DNA of 64,000 nucleotides, from the NCBI GenBank assembly GCA_002342065.1, contig DDPF01000010.1, positions 1 to 64,000 of the forward strand. The letters run 5' to 3'. Positions within the stretch are counted from its first letter, which is position 1, and the number at the start of each line of letters is the position of its first letter. Positions 33,357 through 41,510 of this stretch are shown piece by piece. The notes under the pieces are model-generated. The model ran no database searches. It saw only the letters and a program-made list of their open reading frames with translations, and was not told the origin of the DNA. The position numbers and the translations under genes are program-made. This stretch comes from Bacteroidetes bacterium UBA2475 (GTDB lineage: Bacteria; Bacteroidota; Bacteroidia; B-17B0; Aurantibacillaceae).

Positions 33357-34067
33357 GTCCATTTTAGAAAAATAATTCCAAACAGGATCGCTGGTAACAG
33401 GAAAAGCTTTGATGGTTAAAGGCTCATCTTTGATGGGATGAGTAAAACTAATTTGATAACTGTGTAAATGAATAAAGCCACCATCATTAGTCCTGGCAAA
33501 ACCATATTTAAGATCGCCTTTTATAGGGCAACCAATAGCTGCCAGTTGGCAACGGATCTGGTGGTGACGACCTGTATGCAAATTGATCTTTAATAAATGA
33601 TAATTATCTGAGGAGGCAATTAATTCATAATCCAGTTCTGCCATCAACGCGTTTGCAACAGGTTTAACATGCGCTTTAGACATGTTTGTTTTTTCGTTCT
33701 TTAAAACGTAATGAATTAATTTATCGGAAATTTTTGGTGGTTTGTTTTTTACAACGGCCAAATACGTTTTCTTAATTGTTTTTTCGCGAAACAACTCATT
33801 AAAACGAGAAAGCGCCTTGCTAGTCTTTGCAAAAATAATTAAACCACTCACCGGCCTGTCTAACCTATGAATAACCCCGCAAAAAACATTTCCCGGTTTA
33901 TCATCACGCACTTTAATGAACTGTTTTATTTTTTCGCTCAGCGGTAGATCGCCGGTCTTATCACCCTGCACAATTTCGGATGGCAGTTTATTAACGATCA
34001 TAATATGATTGTCTTCATAAACAATTTGCTCAGGCCAAATGGAAGTGCTATTTATTTTTGTATTCAC
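33351..34067 (-). CDS. RNA pseudouridine synthase, RluA family
   Basis: 238 residues without an S4 domain. The catalytic motif GVIHRLDRPVSGL (active aspartate) is around residue 66-78, and the uridine-binding loop INLHTGRHHQIRCQLA follows. It converts specific uridines in rRNA or tRNA to pseudouridine; which site cannot be told. It begins at GTG 4 nt after the upstream thioredoxin-fold gene and is likely co-transcribed. A TAAATTTG match overlaps that GTG and, if used as a promoter, would require a later start. Its stop codon is provided by the edge of the repeat at 33109-33356. Confidence 0.9.
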   Translation of the reverse strand: MNTKINSTSIWPEQIVYEDNHIMIVNKLPSEIVQGDKTGDLPLSEKIKQFIKVRDDKPGNVFCGVIHRLDRPVSGLIIFAKTSKALSRFNELFREKTIKKTYLAVVKNKPPKISDKLIHYVLKNEKTNMSKAHVKPVANALMAELDYELIASSDNYHLLKINLHTGRHHQIRCQLAAIGCPIKGDLKYGFARTNDGGFIHLHSYQISFTHPIKDEPLTIKAFPVTSDPVWNYFSKMDI

Positions 34068-34071
34068 AAAT

Positions 34072-35478
34072 TTATCGGATGCCGGTTCTTGTATTTCTCT
34101 TAGCAGGCTTAAAGATAGAGTTTAATTTATACTCTATGCCTTTTGATGGCGCCAAAGCCGGAGATTGGGCCAAATAACCAAAATTATTGATGAAAAAATA
34201 AGCTTCGTTACCGGTAACAAAATAATTATCCTTTGCTGTTTTTGTCAGCGATTTATCATAATTGTACCAGATGGTCCAGTTAAATTTTGGATTTGCTTTT
34301 AAGTAGTTGGTGTAGGTCTTTAAGCTATCATCCAGACAAACGCTCACAAACACCACTTTATCGCCAAACTTTTTTCTGAGGGCATCTATCTTTGGCATCT
34401 CGCGCATACTCTCGGTATTAGAAGTAGAGAAAAAATTTAAATACACCCACCGCCCTTTAAAAGAACTCAAAGAACCCATAGTTCCGTCTTTTGCTCTTGC
34501 AGAGAATCCGGGAGCTAAAGAGCCCGTTTGCATTTTATTAAAATAGGCCAGCATATTGTTGGCGATTTTTTTATGCTGTTTTATTTTTGTTTTTTGATGT
34601 AACGCGGAAGTAATTGCAGCAACTGCCTCCGGTGCAAAATCGGCACTAAAATAAAAGTCCCATAAATTCTTTAAAATAACCAGTTCGCGTAAAGAATCTG
34701 ATTTTAAGAATTTATCGTCTTTCATAAAATCAGATAACAGGCCGTAATCTGATTTTACATTAATGATGTTGTAAAGCGATTGGCCTTTTTGAGAAGAAGC
34801 GTAAGTATTTAAATAACCTTTAAAACAGGCATTAAAGAACTGCATGTATTCGTAGTGGTTATACTGAATAGGTTTATTAATGATGTAACCATTGATCAAA
34901 TAATTCTCGCCACGCGAAACGCTGGCGTTAATAGATGCAATAGAATACTCTACATAGTTTAAAAAGTAAGGGTTCTTTATTTTGTTGTAACGTGTATCAC
35001 TTATCTTTTTAAGAGTATCTGCCCGCTTGAACATCATCGGACGGTTCAGGAATTTTCCGTCCTTAGGATCAAACAGATCATTGAATTGTTTTTGAAAATC
35101 GAAAGTAAGTACATTTAGTTCAGTTGTATCATTACCAACAATTCCAATGTTTATGGGCAATTCGGCATCGTTATTATAATCAAAGTCTTTTTCTAACTCC
35201 GGAATAGTAATACCATAAACAAAATCGGGCTGCACATACATTTTGGCAACTACATTCTGTATAGTTAAAAATACTGGTTGCGTAAAGTCTGATTGAAAAT
35301 GCAATTCAAAATAACCGTCAGTCTGAATGGTATCTTTATCTTCTTTTTGTTTGGTGTTGGTAATATAATCGTTTAGCGAATTCAGTTCTATCACTTTACC
35401 CGCATACATCTTATGGGCTTTACCCTTAATGATTATATTTTGAGAGATCCCTTTGCTGAAGATCAAAAGGAAAAACAA
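34072..35478 (-). CDS. Exported thioredoxin-fold protein without redox cysteines
   Basis: About 468 residues. A signal-peptide-like start, an N-terminal beta domain like the DUF4369 region of Bacteroidota TlpA-type proteins, a helical middle, and a C-terminal TlpA/AhpC-like domain (APGFSARAKDGTMGSLSSF, GRWVYLNFFSTSNTESM, VFVSVCLDDS, FFINNFGYL). Where TlpA proteins have WCxxC, this one reads STSNTES, so dithiol chemistry is not possible there. The start is unclear: TTG at 35478 is used here, but an in-frame non-ATG start about 21 nt upstream would give a better signal peptide (IRAILKYLFFLLIFSKGISQ). Probably periplasmic; binding or scaffold role is a guess. Confidence 0.75.
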   Translation of the reverse strand: MFFLLIFSKGISQNIIIKGKAHKMYAGKVIELNSLNDYITNTKQKEDKDTIQTDGYFELHFQSDFTQPVFLTIQNVVAKMYVQPDFVYGITIPELEKDFDYNNDAELPINIGIVGNDTTELNVLTFDFQKQFNDLFDPKDGKFLNRPMMFKRADTLKKISDTRYNKIKNPYFLNYVEYSIASINASVSRGENYLINGYIINKPIQYNHYEYMQFFNACFKGYLNTYASSQKGQSLYNIINVKSDYGLLSDFMKDDKFLKSDSLRELVILKNLWDFYFSADFAPEAVAAITSALHQKTKIKQHKKIANNMLAYFNKMQTGSLAPGFSARAKDGTMGSLSSFKGRWVYLNFFSTSNTESMREMPKIDALRKKFGDKVVFVSVCLDDSLKTYTNYLKANPKFNWTIWYNYDKSLTKTAKDNYFVTGNEAYFFINNFGYLAQSPALAPSKGIEYKLNSIFKPAKRNTRTGIR

Positions 35479-35533
35479 ATATTTTAAAATAGCTCTGATC
35501 GTTTATATAATGTTGATTTTAAAAAAAGATACG

Positions 35534-36301
35534 TTAGTTCTCAATACGATCGATGCTGAACATGTCCTGATAATTATCTGAAATCTGTTGAGCCTTTCTT
35601 CCTCCGCCAACAGAGTAATAGGTATTAAAATCTACAATATTAGGGTTTATAAATATTTCGTTAATATTTGTATTGTAAAATACTTTAGACTGTTTGTCCT
35701 TTGTAGCAACAAGATGAGTGGACAAATTAAAATAACATTTTTTGATAAAATTATCAGGTGCTGCAAAACCGCCAATATGCATGGAGTAATAGTCTGCTAC
35801 TGGTGTAGTTGTATTTTTATATTGTCCTTCAAATTTAAAAAAGATATAACCTGTACTCCAGTCCCAGAACATTAAACTGTCTGGCGAAAGATCGCCCGTT
35901 TGCGAACCGGTAACATTTCGTAAACTATCAACGCCAATTAAAAATTCAATTTGGTTATAATTTCCTTCGGGTAAATTTAAAACGGTAAAAGAAGTTACGC
36001 CCTCTACATGTTTAATAACGTGATAAGAGTTTGGCTCAGAGTATACCGACCCATCATCACGTCTGAATTTTAAATTACTTATATAGTAATTAAGTTTTGT
36101 TACATTAAAACTATCGTTATTAAAATTTTTATACCATTTGGTGTTTGCAACCAGCGGGGCGTTATCCACCAAAGCTTTAAAATTAAATGCAACCGTTGGT
36201 TGTTTCGCCGCATCAGGTACAACTATCTCTGTATCCTTTTTACAAGACACAATAAGAACAGAAGCAAACAATAAAAAAATAAAGTTCTTTGTTTTAAACA
36301 T
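35534..36301 (-). CDS. MbnP-like lipoprotein
   Basis: 255 residues. Lipoprotein signal MFKTKNFIFLLFASVLIVSC. The mature protein has features of the MbnP-like family (also seen beside MbnH/methanobactin genes): FNFKALVDNAPL, KLNYYISNLKF, YNQIEFLIGVDS, FWDWSTGYIFFKFEG, and MHIGGF. Such proteins are thought to bind copper, but here no MbnH-type di-heme peroxidase or receptor is adjacent. The ATG at 36301 is preferred over a TTG two codons earlier. Confidence 0.78.
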   Translation of the reverse strand: MFKTKNFIFLLFASVLIVSCKKDTEIVVPDAAKQPTVAFNFKALVDNAPLVANTKWYKNFNNDSFNVTKLNYYISNLKFRRDDGSVYSEPNSYHVIKHVEGVTSFTVLNLPEGNYNQIEFLIGVDSLRNVTGSQTGDLSPDSLMFWDWSTGYIFFKFEGQYKNTTTPVADYYSMHIGGFAAPDNFIKKCYFNLSTHLVATKDKQSKVFYNTNINEIFINPNIVDFNTYYSVGGGRKAQQISDNYQDMFSIDRIEN

Positions 36302-36327
36302 ACTCAAATTTACAAAAAATTTACGGC

Positions 36328-36540
36328 TTATGGAACAGGGTCGTAACCATGGCCTCCCCAGGGGTTACATCTTAAAATACGTTTTAGACCCATCCAACCA
36401 CCCTTTAAAGCGCCATATTTATTAATGGCTTCAATGGCATACTGGCTGCAGGATGGTGTGTACCTGCACGAATTAGGTAACAGTGGCCTAATGCAATATT
36501 GGTAAAATTTAACAAAAGCTATGGCTATTTTTTTTAACAC
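36328..36540 (-). CDS. yidD: Membrane protein insertion efficiency factor YidD
   Basis: 70 residues, the normal size. It has the family pattern FYQYCIRPLLPNSCRYTPSCSQYA with three conserved cysteines, then GWMGLKRILRCNPWGGHGYDPVP. The amphipathic N-terminus binds the inner membrane and helps YidC-mediated insertion. It starts at GTG, 5 nt after the FAH-family gene. It is not next to rpmH/rnpA/yidC, its classical place, which is common in Bacteroidota. Confidence 0.95.
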   Translation of the reverse strand: MLKKIAIAFVKFYQYCIRPLLPNSCRYTPSCSQYAIEAINKYGALKGGWMGLKRILRCNPWGGHGYDPVP

Positions 36541-36545
36541 AGGCT

Positions 36546-37151
36546 TTATTTAATGTTCAGTTTTAAGAATTGTTTACCGTTGATCGATCCTTCAAGTACA
36601 TCGCCTATCTTAACAGCGGCTACGCCTTCAGGGGTTCCGGTATAAATAAGATCGCCCACTTTTAAACTCACAAATTTTGAAACATATGATATTACCTTAT
36701 CAAACGAAAAAATAAGATCCTTTGAATTACCTAACTGACGGGTTTCTCCGTTAACCTTTAATTCAAAATTAATATTCTCAAGCTCTAATGTATCTTTCTT
36801 CACAAAAGAACCAATGGGAGCACTGTTATCAAAGGCTTTGGCCTTTTCCCAGGGTAAACCTTTTTCTTTACATTTTGCCTGTATGTCACGCGCGGTAAAG
36901 TCAATACCCAAACCTATCTCATCGTAATACTTATTCGCAAAACTCTCTTCAATGTGTTTTCCTGCTTTGCAGATCTTTAATACCAGTTCTATCTCATGGT
37001 GCAGGTCTTTTGTAAAATCAGGGATATAAAAATCACCCTCTTTTAATAAAGCAGTATCGGGTTTCATAAAAAACACCGGTTCCGTAGGCAGATCGGCCTT
37101 CATCTCTTTGGCATGCTCGGCGTAATTGCGCCCAATGCAGATAATTTTCAT
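36546..37151 (-). CDS. Fumarylacetoacetate hydrolase (FAH) family protein
   Basis: 201 residues. Short single-domain FAH fold: IGRNYAEHAKEM, PVFFMKPDTAL, HHEIELVLKI (metal-binding E-x-E region), GIDFTARDIQ, and DLIYTGTPEGVAAV. Relatives include acylpyruvases, oxaloacetate decarboxylases and 2-hydroxyhepta-dienedioate isomerases. The close match in size and motifs to FAHD1-like acylpyruvase/oxaloacetate decarboxylase suggests that role, but the substrate is not fixed by sequence. A TATCTTTG element (37175-37182) gives a leader of roughly 15-20 nt. Confidence 0.88.
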   Translation of the reverse strand: MKIICIGRNYAEHAKEMKADLPTEPVFFMKPDTALLKEGDFYIPDFTKDLHHEIELVLKICKAGKHIEESFANKYYDEIGLGIDFTARDIQAKCKEKGLPWEKAKAFDNSAPIGSFVKKDTLELENINFELKVNGETRQLGNSKDLIFSFDKVISYVSKFVSLKVGDLIYTGTPEGVAAVKIGDVLEGSINGKQFLKLNIK

Positions 37152-37174
37152 AGGTAATTTGTTAAACTAAAATG

Positions 37175-37182
37175 CAAAGATA
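37175..37182 (-). promoter_or_regulatory. -7 element TATCTTTG for the FAH-yidD unit
   Basis: Exact consensus on the minus strand, 23 nt before the ATG. A divergent element for lhgO (TACATTTA, 37209-37216) lies 26 nt away. Confidence 0.55.
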
Positions 37183-37208
37183 AAGCAAAATTTCCAGCTT
37201 TATTTGGT

Positions 37209-37216
37209 ACATTTAC
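37209..37216 (+). promoter_or_regulatory. -7 element TACATTTA for lhgO
   Basis: Seven of eight consensus bases, 11 nt before the ATG at 37228. It shows that an upstream in-frame start at 37204 would precede the transcript. Confidence 0.45.
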
Positions 37217-37227
37217 ACCTGTATTTT

Positions 37228-38445
37228 ATGGAACAAAAATTTGACATTATTATTGTTGGTGGAGGCATAGTTGGCCTTGCCACAGCCTATAAATTGTGTA
37301 CTTACCATCCAAATAAAACCATTTTGGTTTTAGAGAAAGAAAAAGAAGTAGCACAGCACCAAACATCGCATAACAGCGGTGTTATTCATAGTGGTATCTA
37401 TTACAAACCGGGTTCATACAAAGCCAAGAACTGTGTTGATGGCAGAAGGGAATTAGTACAGTTTGCAAAAGATTATAAAATAGCACATGATATTTGCGGA
37501 AAATTAATTGTTGCAACGCACGAAAGTGAATTAGCCCACATGAACAAGGTGTTCAATAACGGTATTGCTAATGGCGTTGAGGATATGGAAATAATAGATC
37601 CAAAACGCATAAAAGAAATTGAGCCCTTTTGCGAAGGCATTGCAGGCATTCGTGTTGGTTGCACCGGTATTATTGATTACGACCAGGTTGCAAAAAAATA
37701 TAAAGAATTAGTGAACGCCAAAAATAATGGCAGCAAAGTTTTAACCTCGCAACATGTTGTTGGATTTGAAAGAGGACAAGACAGCACAACCGTTATTACA
37801 AAAACAGACAAATTTATTGGTAAACATATCATCACCACCTCCGGCTTACAGGCAGATAGGATGGCGAAAAAAGAAGGTCAGAAAAGTGACGCTGAAATTA
37901 TTGGTTTTAGAGGTGATTATTATGACCTGACAGAAAAAGGACTTCATAAAGTAAAACATTTAATTTATCCAGTGCCGAATCCTAAATTCCCATTTCTTGG
38001 CGTGCATTTTACACGCATGATACATGGAGGTACTGAGTGCGGGCCTAATGCCGTATTTGTATTTGACCGCGAAGGGTATAGTAAAACCGCTTTTAATTTT
38101 AAAGATACGATTGATGCTTTTGGATTTAAAGGCACCTGGAAATTTTTTGCCAAACACTGGCGCTTTGGTATGGATGAATACCGCGGGGCTTTTAGCAAAA
38201 CTTATTTTTTGAATCGCTTGCGTAAATTAATTCCAAGTTTAGAAATGGATGAAATAGTTGCTGCCCGTTGTGGTATACGCGCTATGGCTCTTGGACCTGA
38301 AGGTGAAATGCTTGACGATTTTAAAATTGAAAAACATGGTAACGCCATGCATGTTATTAATAGTCCGAGTCCGGCTGCTACCGCTAGTCTTGCTTACGGT
38401 AACGAAATTGCATTAATGGCTACAGAATACTTTAATTTAAAATAA
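37228..38445 (+). CDS. lhgO: L-2-hydroxyglutarate oxidase
   Basis: 405 residues, a flavoprotein of the DAO family that oxidises L-2-hydroxyglutarate to 2-oxoglutarate and passes electrons to the quinone pool. FAD-binding Rossmann motif FDIIIVGGGIVGLATAYKL at residues 5-23, then QTSHNSGVIHSGIYYKPGS, GIDY/GCTGIIDYDQV, PVPNPKFPFLGVHFTRM and the C-terminal INSPSPAATASLAYGNEIA. The start is at MEQKFD. Followed 16 nt later by dapA on the same strand. Confidence 0.92.
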   Translation: MEQKFDIIIVGGGIVGLATAYKLCTYHPNKTILVLEKEKEVAQHQTSHNSGVIHSGIYYKPGSYKAKNCVDGRRELVQFAKDYKIAHDICGKLIVATHESELAHMNKVFNNGIANGVEDMEIIDPKRIKEIEPFCEGIAGIRVGCTGIIDYDQVAKKYKELVNAKNNGSKVLTSQHVVGFERGQDSTTVITKTDKFIGKHIITTSGLQADRMAKKEGQKSDAEIIGFRGDYYDLTEKGLHKVKHLIYPVPNPKFPFLGVHFTRMIHGGTECGPNAVFVFDREGYSKTAFNFKDTIDAFGFKGTWKFFAKHWRFGMDEYRGAFSKTYFLNRLRKLIPSLEMDEIVAARCGIRAMALGPEGEMLDDFKIEKHGNAMHVINSPSPAATASLAYGNEIALMATEYFNLK

Positions 38446-38461
38446 TTTTATATATTTAATT

Positions 38462-39346
38462 ATGCGTAATAATAACTTAAGAGGAACCGGTGTAGCAATT
38501 GTAACACCATTTACAAAAAAAGGAAACGTAGATACAGCGGCACTATCGCAAATTGTAAAACATTTACACGCAGGTAAAGTAGAATACATTGTTATTTTAG
38601 GAACCACCGGAGAAAGCGTAACTCTTAGCAAAGAAGAAAAAAAACTAGTTATAGAAACAGTAATTAAAGCCAATGCAAAAAAATTGCCTTTGGTTTTAGG
38701 TATTGGCGGAAATAACACTGCTGACGTAATTGAAACAATTCAAAAAACAGACCTTAAACCTTTTGAAGCAATTTTATCGGTTGCGCCATATTATAACAAA
38801 CCCAACCAAGAAGGTTATTACCAACATTATAAAGCAGTTGCAAAGTCAACTAACAAAGATATTATTCTATATAACGTTCCGGGTCGTACCGGAAGTAACG
38901 TTACCTGGGAAACACAATTAAGAATTGCCAGTGACTTTAAAAATATTGTGGCTACTAAAGAAGCAAGCGGCAGTATTGAACAAATAATGAAGATCATAAA
39001 AAATAAACCCAAAGATTTTTTAGTGATAAGTGGGGATGATAATTTAACCCTACCTGTTATTGCTGCTGGAGGCGATGGTGTGATATCTGTTGTAGCCAAT
39101 GCTTTTCCAAAAGATTATAGTGAAATGGTACGTTTAAGTTTAAAACAAAAATTTACTGAAGCACAAAAATTACATTATGGTTTAATGGATATTACTGATC
39201 AGTTATTTGCTGATGGAAATCCGGGTGGGATAAAATACGCTTTAAGTTTATTAAAAAAATGCGATCCTTATGTACGCTTGCCTTTGAGCGAGCCAAATGA
39301 TAAAGTAAAAAAGACCCTTGCAGAATTAATAAAAAAATACAAATGA
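38462..39346 (+). CDS. dapA: 4-hydroxy-tetrahydrodipicolinate synthase
   Basis: 294 residues, TIM barrel. Condenses pyruvate and aspartate semialdehyde in lysine/diaminopimelate synthesis. Motifs: GTGVAIVTPF, LGTTGESVTL, APYYNKPNQEGYYQHY, YNVPGRTGSNV (active-site tyrosine), and the Schiff-base lysine in VATKEASGS, then SGDDNLTLP. All catalytic residues are present. The ATGA overlap with the next gene indicates an operon. Confidence 0.96.
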   Translation: MRNNNLRGTGVAIVTPFTKKGNVDTAALSQIVKHLHAGKVEYIVILGTTGESVTLSKEEKKLVIETVIKANAKKLPLVLGIGGNNTADVIETIQKTDLKPFEAILSVAPYYNKPNQEGYYQHYKAVAKSTNKDIILYNVPGRTGSNVTWETQLRIASDFKNIVATKEASGSIEQIMKIIKNKPKDFLVISGDDNLTLPVIAAGGDGVISVVANAFPKDYSEMVRLSLKQKFTEAQKLHYGLMDITDQLFADGNPGGIKYALSLLKKCDPYVRLPLSEPNDKVKKTLAELIKKYK

Positions 39347-39846
39347 GTAAGGTAAAAATATTAGATACATTACAAATCAACCAAAAAATAAGCAGGTTGG
39401 CTTACGAAGTTTATGAAAATAATTTTTCTGAAAAAGAATTATTAGTAGTTGGCATTGATGGCAATGGTTTTAAAGTTGCCAATCACTTATATGAACAATT
39501 AAAAAAGATATCTCCTTTAAAAATAACTTTAGGAAAAATTACCTTAAACAAAGATAAACCCTGGGAAGGCGAGCCTATAACAGATTTTGAAGACAAGACC
39601 TTTGTAAATAAGACCATTATTTTAGTAGATGATGTTTTAAATAGTGGCAAAACATTAATGTATGCTGTAAAATTATTTTTAGATAAACCAGTAAAAAAAA
39701 TAAATACGGTTATATTAGTTGATAGAAGTCATACACGTTTTCCGGTTAAGGCTGATTTTGTTGGATTAAGATTAAGCACCACCTTACAGGAACATATAGA
39801 AGCAGATTTTTCGAAAAAAGGTAAAGAAACCGTTTATTTAACTTAA
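39343..39846 (+). CDS. Phosphoribosyltransferase family protein (PyrR-like)
   Basis: 167 residues of the type I phosphoribosyltransferase fold with the PRPP-binding signature TIILVDDVLNSGKTLMYAV around residues 92-110 and the loop LLVVGIDGNGFKVANHL. The general size and the LVDRSHTRFPVKADFVG block are like PyrR, the uracil phosphoribosyltransferase/attenuator, but no pyrimidine genes are near. It overlaps dapA by 4 nt (ATGA) and is followed 4 nt later by a phosphatase gene. Confidence 0.82.
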   Translation: MSKVKILDTLQINQKISRLAYEVYENNFSEKELLVVGIDGNGFKVANHLYEQLKKISPLKITLGKITLNKDKPWEGEPITDFEDKTFVNKTIILVDDVLNSGKTLMYAVKLFLDKPVKKINTVILVDRSHTRFPVKADFVGLRLSTTLQEHIEADFSKKGKETVYLT

Positions 39847-39850
39847 GAAA

Positions 39851-41086
39851 TTGTCTGATCAATCAAAAATATCCCAACAAAAACACATACAGGACCTTAA
39901 GCTAAATGCATTGCTTGAGGTTACAAAAGCCATTAACAATAATTATTCTACCGGCCAGTTATTAGATCTTTTTCAGGATATACTTGAAAACCGTTTAGGT
40001 GTTGGTAAGCTTGTATTATTTAGTTTTGATGTTGAATGGAAGTGTTTGTTGAAATACGGTATTAAAAAAGATGCGGAAGCCATTAATTTTGAGAACGAAT
40101 TACTTTCTATAAGCGAAATTGAAACAATAAATTTTAGCAAAGGCGAACTAAGCAAACAGTTTGAAATTGTAATTCCTGTATTTCACAAAAAAACGCCAAT
40201 GGCTTATGTACTTTTAAGCGATGTGAACGAGGAGAAACTGGAATTAAGCGCGGCTATAAAACATTTACCTTTTGTACAAACACTTACCAATATTATTATT
40301 GTTGCTATTGAGAACAAAAAATTATTCAAAGAGAATATTCAACGAGCACAAATTAAAAAAGAGTTAGAGCTTGCGCAAAGCATGCAACAAATGTTGTTCC
40401 CGAAAGATCTTCCTAACTCTGACGGATTATTAGTTGCAGCAAGATATTTACCTCACCAGCAGGTTGGTGGCGATTATTATGACTTTATTAAATTAAACAA
40501 CCACGAGTTTGTTTTTTGTGTGGCCGATGTAAGTGGTAAGGGAGTTGCAGCCGCTTTGTTGATGAGTAACATACAAGCCACCTTGCAGAGTCTTATTACG
40601 TTTACACACAATTTAAAAGATATTGTAATTGAACTAAACAAGCGTGTAATTACAAATGCAAAGAATGAAAAGTTTGTTTCTTTATTCCTTGCAAAATTAA
40701 ATACAAAGAGTCAGCAGTTAACTTATATAAATGCAGGGCACAACCCTCCTATCCTCTTTTACGAAAATAAATTTACTGAATTAAGCAATGGTTGTCCGTT
40801 ATTAGGCATTGCCGAAGTTTTACCGGTAATTAATGTAGAGATCTTTAATTATACTTCAGAGTTTACCCTGGTTTGTTATACTGATGGTTTAACAGACACT
40901 ACGAATACTGAGAACGAGTCAATAAGTGTAAAGGCTGTGGAAGAGCTTATAGAAAAGAACAATAAGGCCACGCCTGAGTTCTTAAATAAAACTATTTTGT
41001 TCTTTGCAGAAGAATTTAAGGGCGAGAATGAATTCCCTGATGATATTGCTTTACTTACTTTAAAAGTAAGCGACCTGCACTTCTAG
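39851..41086 (+). CDS. GAF-like sensor with SpoIIE (PP2C-type) phosphatase
   Basis: 411 residues, soluble, starting at TTG. The N-terminal 160 residues look like a GAF-type sensor (LLEVTKAINNNYSTGQLLDL, ENRLGVGKLVLFSFD). A helical linker IKKELELAQSMQQMLFPKDLP leads into a full RsbU-type phosphatase: QQVGGDYYDFI, CVADVSGKGVAAALLMS, INAGHNPPILF, CYTDGLTDTTN, and FPDDIALLTLKV. It should dephosphorylate an anti-anti-sigma (STAS) protein or similar; none is encoded nearby. Co-transcribed with dapA and the phosphoribosyltransferase by spacing. Confidence 0.9.
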   Translation: MSDQSKISQQKHIQDLKLNALLEVTKAINNNYSTGQLLDLFQDILENRLGVGKLVLFSFDVEWKCLLKYGIKKDAEAINFENELLSISEIETINFSKGELSKQFEIVIPVFHKKTPMAYVLLSDVNEEKLELSAAIKHLPFVQTLTNIIIVAIENKKLFKENIQRAQIKKELELAQSMQQMLFPKDLPNSDGLLVAARYLPHQQVGGDYYDFIKLNNHEFVFCVADVSGKGVAAALLMSNIQATLQSLITFTHNLKDIVIELNKRVITNAKNEKFVSLFLAKLNTKSQQLTYINAGHNPPILFYENKFTELSNGCPLLGIAEVLPVINVEIFNYTSEFTLVCYTDGLTDTTNTENESISVKAVEELIEKNNKATPEFLNKTILFFAEEFKGENEFPDDIALLTLKVSDLHF

Positions 41087-41089
41087 AAA

Positions 41090-41440
41090 TTATTTTATCT
41101 CAACTGTTTTCTCAGTTGTTTTACCCTCTTCTAGTTTTATCAACGCTGTAGCAGTAGAAGTTCCAACAGAAGCATTAACATCAAAAATAGCTGGGAGTTT
41201 AAATATAAAAGAAACTTTTCCGTCTTTATCTGTAACACCGGTGGCTTTCACATCTGCCACTTTTGTAGTGTTTGTAGAAGTTTTTACGTTTGCAAACAAT
41301 CGCACCTCTACCCCATTCATAGGTTTACCCTGTGTATCGTTACATGTAATGTTTGCAGTGCAATCGGTTTTTTTCTGGCAAGCGCTAAAAGAAAATACTA
41401 AAAGTCCAGCAGCAATGATAATGGTTGAAATATTTTTCAT
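41090..41440 (-). CDS. Small lipoprotein with Ig-like/carboxypeptidase-regulatory-like domain
   Basis: 116 residues. Lipobox FSFSAC (cysteine about 21), then CTANITCNDTQGKPMNGVEVRL and ATGVTDKDGKVSFIFKLPAIF, a pattern of a small beta-sandwich like CarboxypepD_reg or big-Ig domains. Unknown function. Convergent with the phosphatase gene, ending 4 nt after it. Confidence 0.7.
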   Translation of the reverse strand: MKNISTIIIAAGLLVFSFSACQKKTDCTANITCNDTQGKPMNGVEVRLFANVKTSTNTTKVADVKATGVTDKDGKVSFIFKLPAIFDVNASVGTSTATALIKLEEGKTTEKTVEIK

Positions 41441-41510
41441 GATTTCTTTTTTAAGGTGTTAATCAAATATAATGAAAAAAAAGATACTTTTTAGCCATTG
41501 GCTTAAAGTT

